A DNA stretch of 64,000 nucleotides, taken from contig CACJAW010000005.1 in assembly GCA_902591495.1 (NCBI GenBank), forward strand, positions 17,794-81,793, written 5' to 3'. Position numbers and translations under genes: made by a program. This document shows positions 61,518-64,000 of this stretch, in pieces (position 1 is the first letter of the stretch; each line of letters starts with the position of its first letter). The DNA comes from an uncultured Pseudohongiella sp. (GTDB taxonomy: Bacteria; Pseudomonadota; Gammaproteobacteria; Pseudomonadales; Pseudohongiellaceae). The notes beneath the pieces were generated by a model that ran no database searches, was not told where the DNA came from, and saw only the letters and a program-made list of their open reading frames with translations.

Positions 61518-63086
61518 TTAGTTAATTAAATTAGGTTCGGCGCCATAGACTATGACTGTATCCAGGAACACGTTTGCTTTGTCCGAGGGATTGGTCAATC
61601 TAATTTCCACTTCATGGTCACCGTCACTAAGCGCGTATTTCCAAAACAAATAAAAACGTCGCGTGACGAAGTCAGTGGGCCAGATTGCCGCTTCTATAAA
61701 TTCACCATCGACATGAAGCTCAGCCTCAAATACGTAATCCTCGGCTCCATCTTCAGATCTCGCTGATCCCATCAGAGCGAACCCGATGCCATTGAAATCG
61801 AAATTAAAAGAATCATTCAGCTCGATTAAGTCTCGATTTAAACCGTCGCTCGATCCAAGTTGACGGCGTTCTTTTGCAAAGTGATTTTCAAAAGAGTCTT
61901 CGAACGCCACTTTTTGGGGTTCCTGCACAGGAATCGTGACACTGCTGTCGCTTACCAATCCGCCCTGTCTGCGTATCATTTGCAAAGCATGCTGATATGA
62001 CATTTCGTAGGCTTTATTTAGCGAAATCGTCGTGTACGCAAAGTCGAGATCCTCAACATCATCAAGTCCCTGTATCCAATAATTTGGAATCGCATCGTAG
62101 CCGTAAATAGTTCCCAGAATACCCATGGCCGATGCAGGGTTACAGTCGGCATCATCGCCAGCTCGTGTGGCGATCTCAACTGTCTTTGAAAAGTCTCCGT
62201 CTCCATAGAGCAATCCGAGCACCACCCAGGCTGCATTTATTTTTGCATCAATATTAAATGGGGACATCATTCCTCTTGGCCCAAGATCGGTGGATGCCCA
62301 TTCGCGGTTTATCCCGTTCCAGCCAAACTTCCAGTCTTCAGGGTTTTCTGTATGCAAGGCAATTACGTGATCGATTATCTTATGGAAGTCGCTCTCCTCC
62401 GGAATAATATCTATTGCAGTTTGTACTATTGTCTCGATATCACTTTCAATGAAAGCGAGTGAATACATAGCGGCTATAAAAACACCTCCATACCATCCGT
62501 CACCATAATTCATTATATGACCAACTTTGTCGCTGACCTCTACAGCTGCGTTAACCATGCCGGGCGACATCATGCCGGCAAAATCTGCCTCAATCTGAAA
62601 ATCGATATCATCGGCGGCTGGGTTGTTTAGCCAATGGCCCGAATCTGGGGGAGTTAGACCATTAAGAATATTGTATCTTGCAACTTGATTCGCGAACCAA
62701 AGGCTGTATTCAGCATTCGCAAATGATTCTGCTAGAGACTGAACCGCCGCATCAAGGCCCTCATCTTCAAAAACTTGCACAAAGGAGAGATCCATATAGA
62801 TGTCGTCATAGGCTCCTGGTCTCTCAGTGAAAGTTTCATATAAAAGCCCGTCGTACCATTTCAGCTCATGGTCGTCGGGCACTCTTTCACTGTTAAAACG
62901 AAATTCAACCGGAAAGCCATAGGTAACGCCAATGGTCTGTGCGGCCCATCCCCCTTTAATTTTGTCTCGCAGCACATCAGTTGATAAGGTCACGGTCTCT
63001 TGAGTAAGGCCGGTACCTGAAAGCAAAGGAAAAATAAGGAGAATGATTAGGGACAGGCAGTTTTTTAATCGAAAGAATAGGACCAC
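61518..63086 (-). CDS. exported ADP-ribosylglycohydrolase family protein
   Basis: A 522-residue protein with a signal peptide (1-28). The ADP-ribosylglycohydrolase fold shows DDIYMDLSFV (94-103) and GDDADCN (310-316), the metal-binding blocks of this subgroup, followed by MGILGTIYGY. A C-terminal beta-sandwich (about 395-520, with FEAELHVDG and DGDHEVEIRL) may bind a sugar or protein. Such enzymes release ADP-ribose from proteins or nucleotides; activity in this exported group is not established. The GTG start is supported by AAGGAG six bases upstream. It precedes the nucleoside hydrolase in the operon and is divergent from ribokinase. Confidence 0.87.
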   Translation of the reverse strand: MVLFFRLKNCLSLIILLIFPLLSGTGLTQETVTLSTDVLRDKIKGGWAAQTIGVTYGFPVEFRFNSERVPDDHELKWYDGLLYETFTERPGAYDDIYMDLSFVQVFEDEGLDAAVQSLAESFANAEYSLWFANQVARYNILNGLTPPDSGHWLNNPAADDIDFQIEADFAGMMSPGMVNAAVEVSDKVGHIMNYGDGWYGGVFIAAMYSLAFIESDIETIVQTAIDIIPEESDFHKIIDHVIALHTENPEDWKFGWNGINREWASTDLGPRGMMSPFNIDAKINAAWVVLGLLYGDGDFSKTVEIATRAGDDADCNPASAMGILGTIYGYDAIPNYWIQGLDDVEDLDFAYTTISLNKAYEMSYQHALQMIRRQGGLVSDSSVTIPVQEPQKVAFEDSFENHFAKERRQLGSSDGLNRDLIELNDSFNFDFNGIGFALMGSARSEDGAEDYVFEAELHVDGEFIEAAIWPTDFVTRRFYLFWKYALSDGDHEVEIRLTNPSDKANVFLDTVIVYGAEPNLIN

Positions 63087-63166
63087 TGAATACTCCTTTC
63101 TGCTTGAGCTTTTTTTATCTCAGTACATAATTAACAAAGTACGCGAATAGTAATTGGATGTTGTCA

Positions 63167-64000
63167 ATGAATACAAGCATCAAAGACCAGATCATTGTGG
63201 TTGGAAGTATCAATACAGACATGGTCGTCGGGGCCAAGAAGCTGCCCAAACCGGGAGAAACCTTGATAGGCCATAAGTTTTTCATGAATCCTGGGGGTAA
63301 GGGTGGAAATCAGGCTGTCGCGGCGGCAAGATTGGGCGGTGAAGTTTCCATGGTTGCCAATCTGGGAGTAGATGTTTTTGGTGATTCAGCCATAGCAAAA
63401 TTAACAGATGAGGGTATAGACTGTGAGGGCATTAGTCGGGATAACGACAGCCCTTCCGGTGTAGCTATCATAAACGTTGATGACGATGGGGAAAATCAAA
63501 TTGTGGTTGCACCAGGGGCCAATGCCAACTTAAACACTCGCCTTGTTAGCGCAGCCCTTGAGCAGATTGCACCAAGCTCCATTGTATTGCTACAGTTAGA
63601 AATACCGATTGTATCAGTAGCTAGGGTGATTGAAGTTTGCCAACAAAAGAGATGCAGGGTTATTTTAGATCCAGCCCCTGCTCAAGCTTTGCCTAAATCA
63701 GTTTTCGAGGGAACCTATTTGCTTACCCCTAATAAAAATGAGGCAGAATTACTGTCCGGCATCTCAATTTCTGATAGAGACTCGGTTACATGCGCTGCGG
63801 AGGAACTTTTAAAATTTGGTGTCACCAACGTAGCAATTACCCTGGGTTCACAAGGAGTCTTTTTAGCGAATAGCGATCAAAAACAGTTGTTAAAAGCAAC
63901 ATCCGTAAGCGCAATTGATACCACCGCAGCAGGTGATTGTTTTAATGGGGCTGTGGCTGCAAAGCTATCCCAGGGATGTTCCTTAATTGAAGGAATTAGA
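63167..64000 (+). CDS. rbsK: ribokinase, PfkB family (partial, runs off the window)
   Basis: The first 278 codons of a cytoplasmic sugar kinase, with no stop before the edge. The N-terminal signature is PGGKGGNQAVAAARLGG, the second PfkB motif is DTTAAGDCFNGAV (as in E. coli RbsK, DTTAAGDTFNGAL), and VVGSINTDMVV opens the fold. Ribokinase phosphorylates D-ribose to ribose-5-phosphate with ATP. ATG 63167 has GGAT seven bases before it; ATG 63158 is also in frame. It is divergent from the ADP-ribosylglycohydrolase/nucleoside hydrolase operon, across 80 bases. Confidence 0.92.
   Translation, partial: MNTSIKDQIIVVGSINTDMVVGAKKLPKPGETLIGHKFFMNPGGKGGNQAVAAARLGGEVSMVANLGVDVFGDSAIAKLTDEGIDCEGISRDNDSPSGVAIINVDDDGENQIVVAPGANANLNTRLVSAALEQIAPSSIVLLQLEIPIVSVARVIEVCQQKRCRVILDPAPAQALPKSVFEGTYLLTPNKNEAELLSGISISDRDSVTCAAEELLKFGVTNVAITLGSQGVFLANSDQKQLLKATSVSAIDTTAAGDCFNGAVAAKLSQGCSLIEGIR

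Overview
The window is bacterial chromosomal DNA, about 45 % G+C by eye, packed with 57 protein genes on both strands. No gap between genes exceeds 300 bases. I saw no rRNA, tRNA, CRISPR array, transposase, integrase or phage structural gene. Gene content points to a heterotrophic, probably marine Gammaproteobacterium of an uncultured type: many PQQ dehydrogenases, a repeated family of secreted proteins, NIPSNAP and DUF6152 proteins, a sulfatase, a TAXI-TRAP transporter and many signal peptides. This placement is inference; no marker gene is present.

Layout. 1-4.8 kb: end of an NTF2-like gene, nucleoside permease, O-acetylhomoserine sulfhydrylase-like enzyme, MaoC hydratase and an APC permease. 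5-12.7 kb (+): first member of the repeated secreted family, an FG-GAP propeller protein, a PQQ lipoprotein dehydrogenase, DUF6122, a degenerate endonuclease-like protein, an NHL propeller protein and a dienoyl-CoA-reductase-like SDR. 12.8-27.5 kb: three more PQQ quinoproteins (two are membrane glucose-dehydrogenase-type paralogues in opposite orientation), an FMN alpha-hydroxy-acid dehydrogenase, an exported methyltransferase-like protein, an exported NIPSNAP and small secreted proteins. 27.6-33.9 kb: aldo/keto reductase, flavin reductase, another repeated-family member, a molybdopterin oxidoreductase and a sterol-desaturase-like protein. 33.9-45 kb (mostly -): a quinohaemoprotein alcohol dehydrogenase, a DUF5916 outer-membrane protein, a GMC flavoprotein with its Tat small subunit, SRPBCC, SDR, GST, another family member and a cupin. 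45-52.6 kb: hydroxyacid dehydrogenase, an exported alpha-hydroxy-acid oxidase carrying a CxxCH motif, an exported isochorismatase-like hydrolase, a TAXI-TRAP transporter and a thioesterase. 52.8-60.4 kb: sulfatase, MFS carrier, lipoprotein amidase, a short family member, a VOC-VOC-family fusion and DUF6152. 60.5-64 kb: exported nucleoside hydrolase and exported ADP-ribosylglycohydrolase, divergent from a ribokinase that runs off the end.

How the genes fit together. Most of the window encodes periplasmic or envelope oxidation of alcohols, sugars and hydroxyacids, with transporters and a few cytoplasmic enzymes to use the products. The most unusual elements are the six-copy secreted family with conserved GDSRG-WEGDT and CHEGN motifs (one copy fused to two VOC domains, one apparently lacking the C-terminal motif), the exported hydroxyacid oxidase with a haem-c-like CxxCH, and the apparent periplasmic ADP-ribose/nucleoside-to-ribose salvage module. 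No transcription factor or sensor kinase is recognisable anywhere in the 64 kb.
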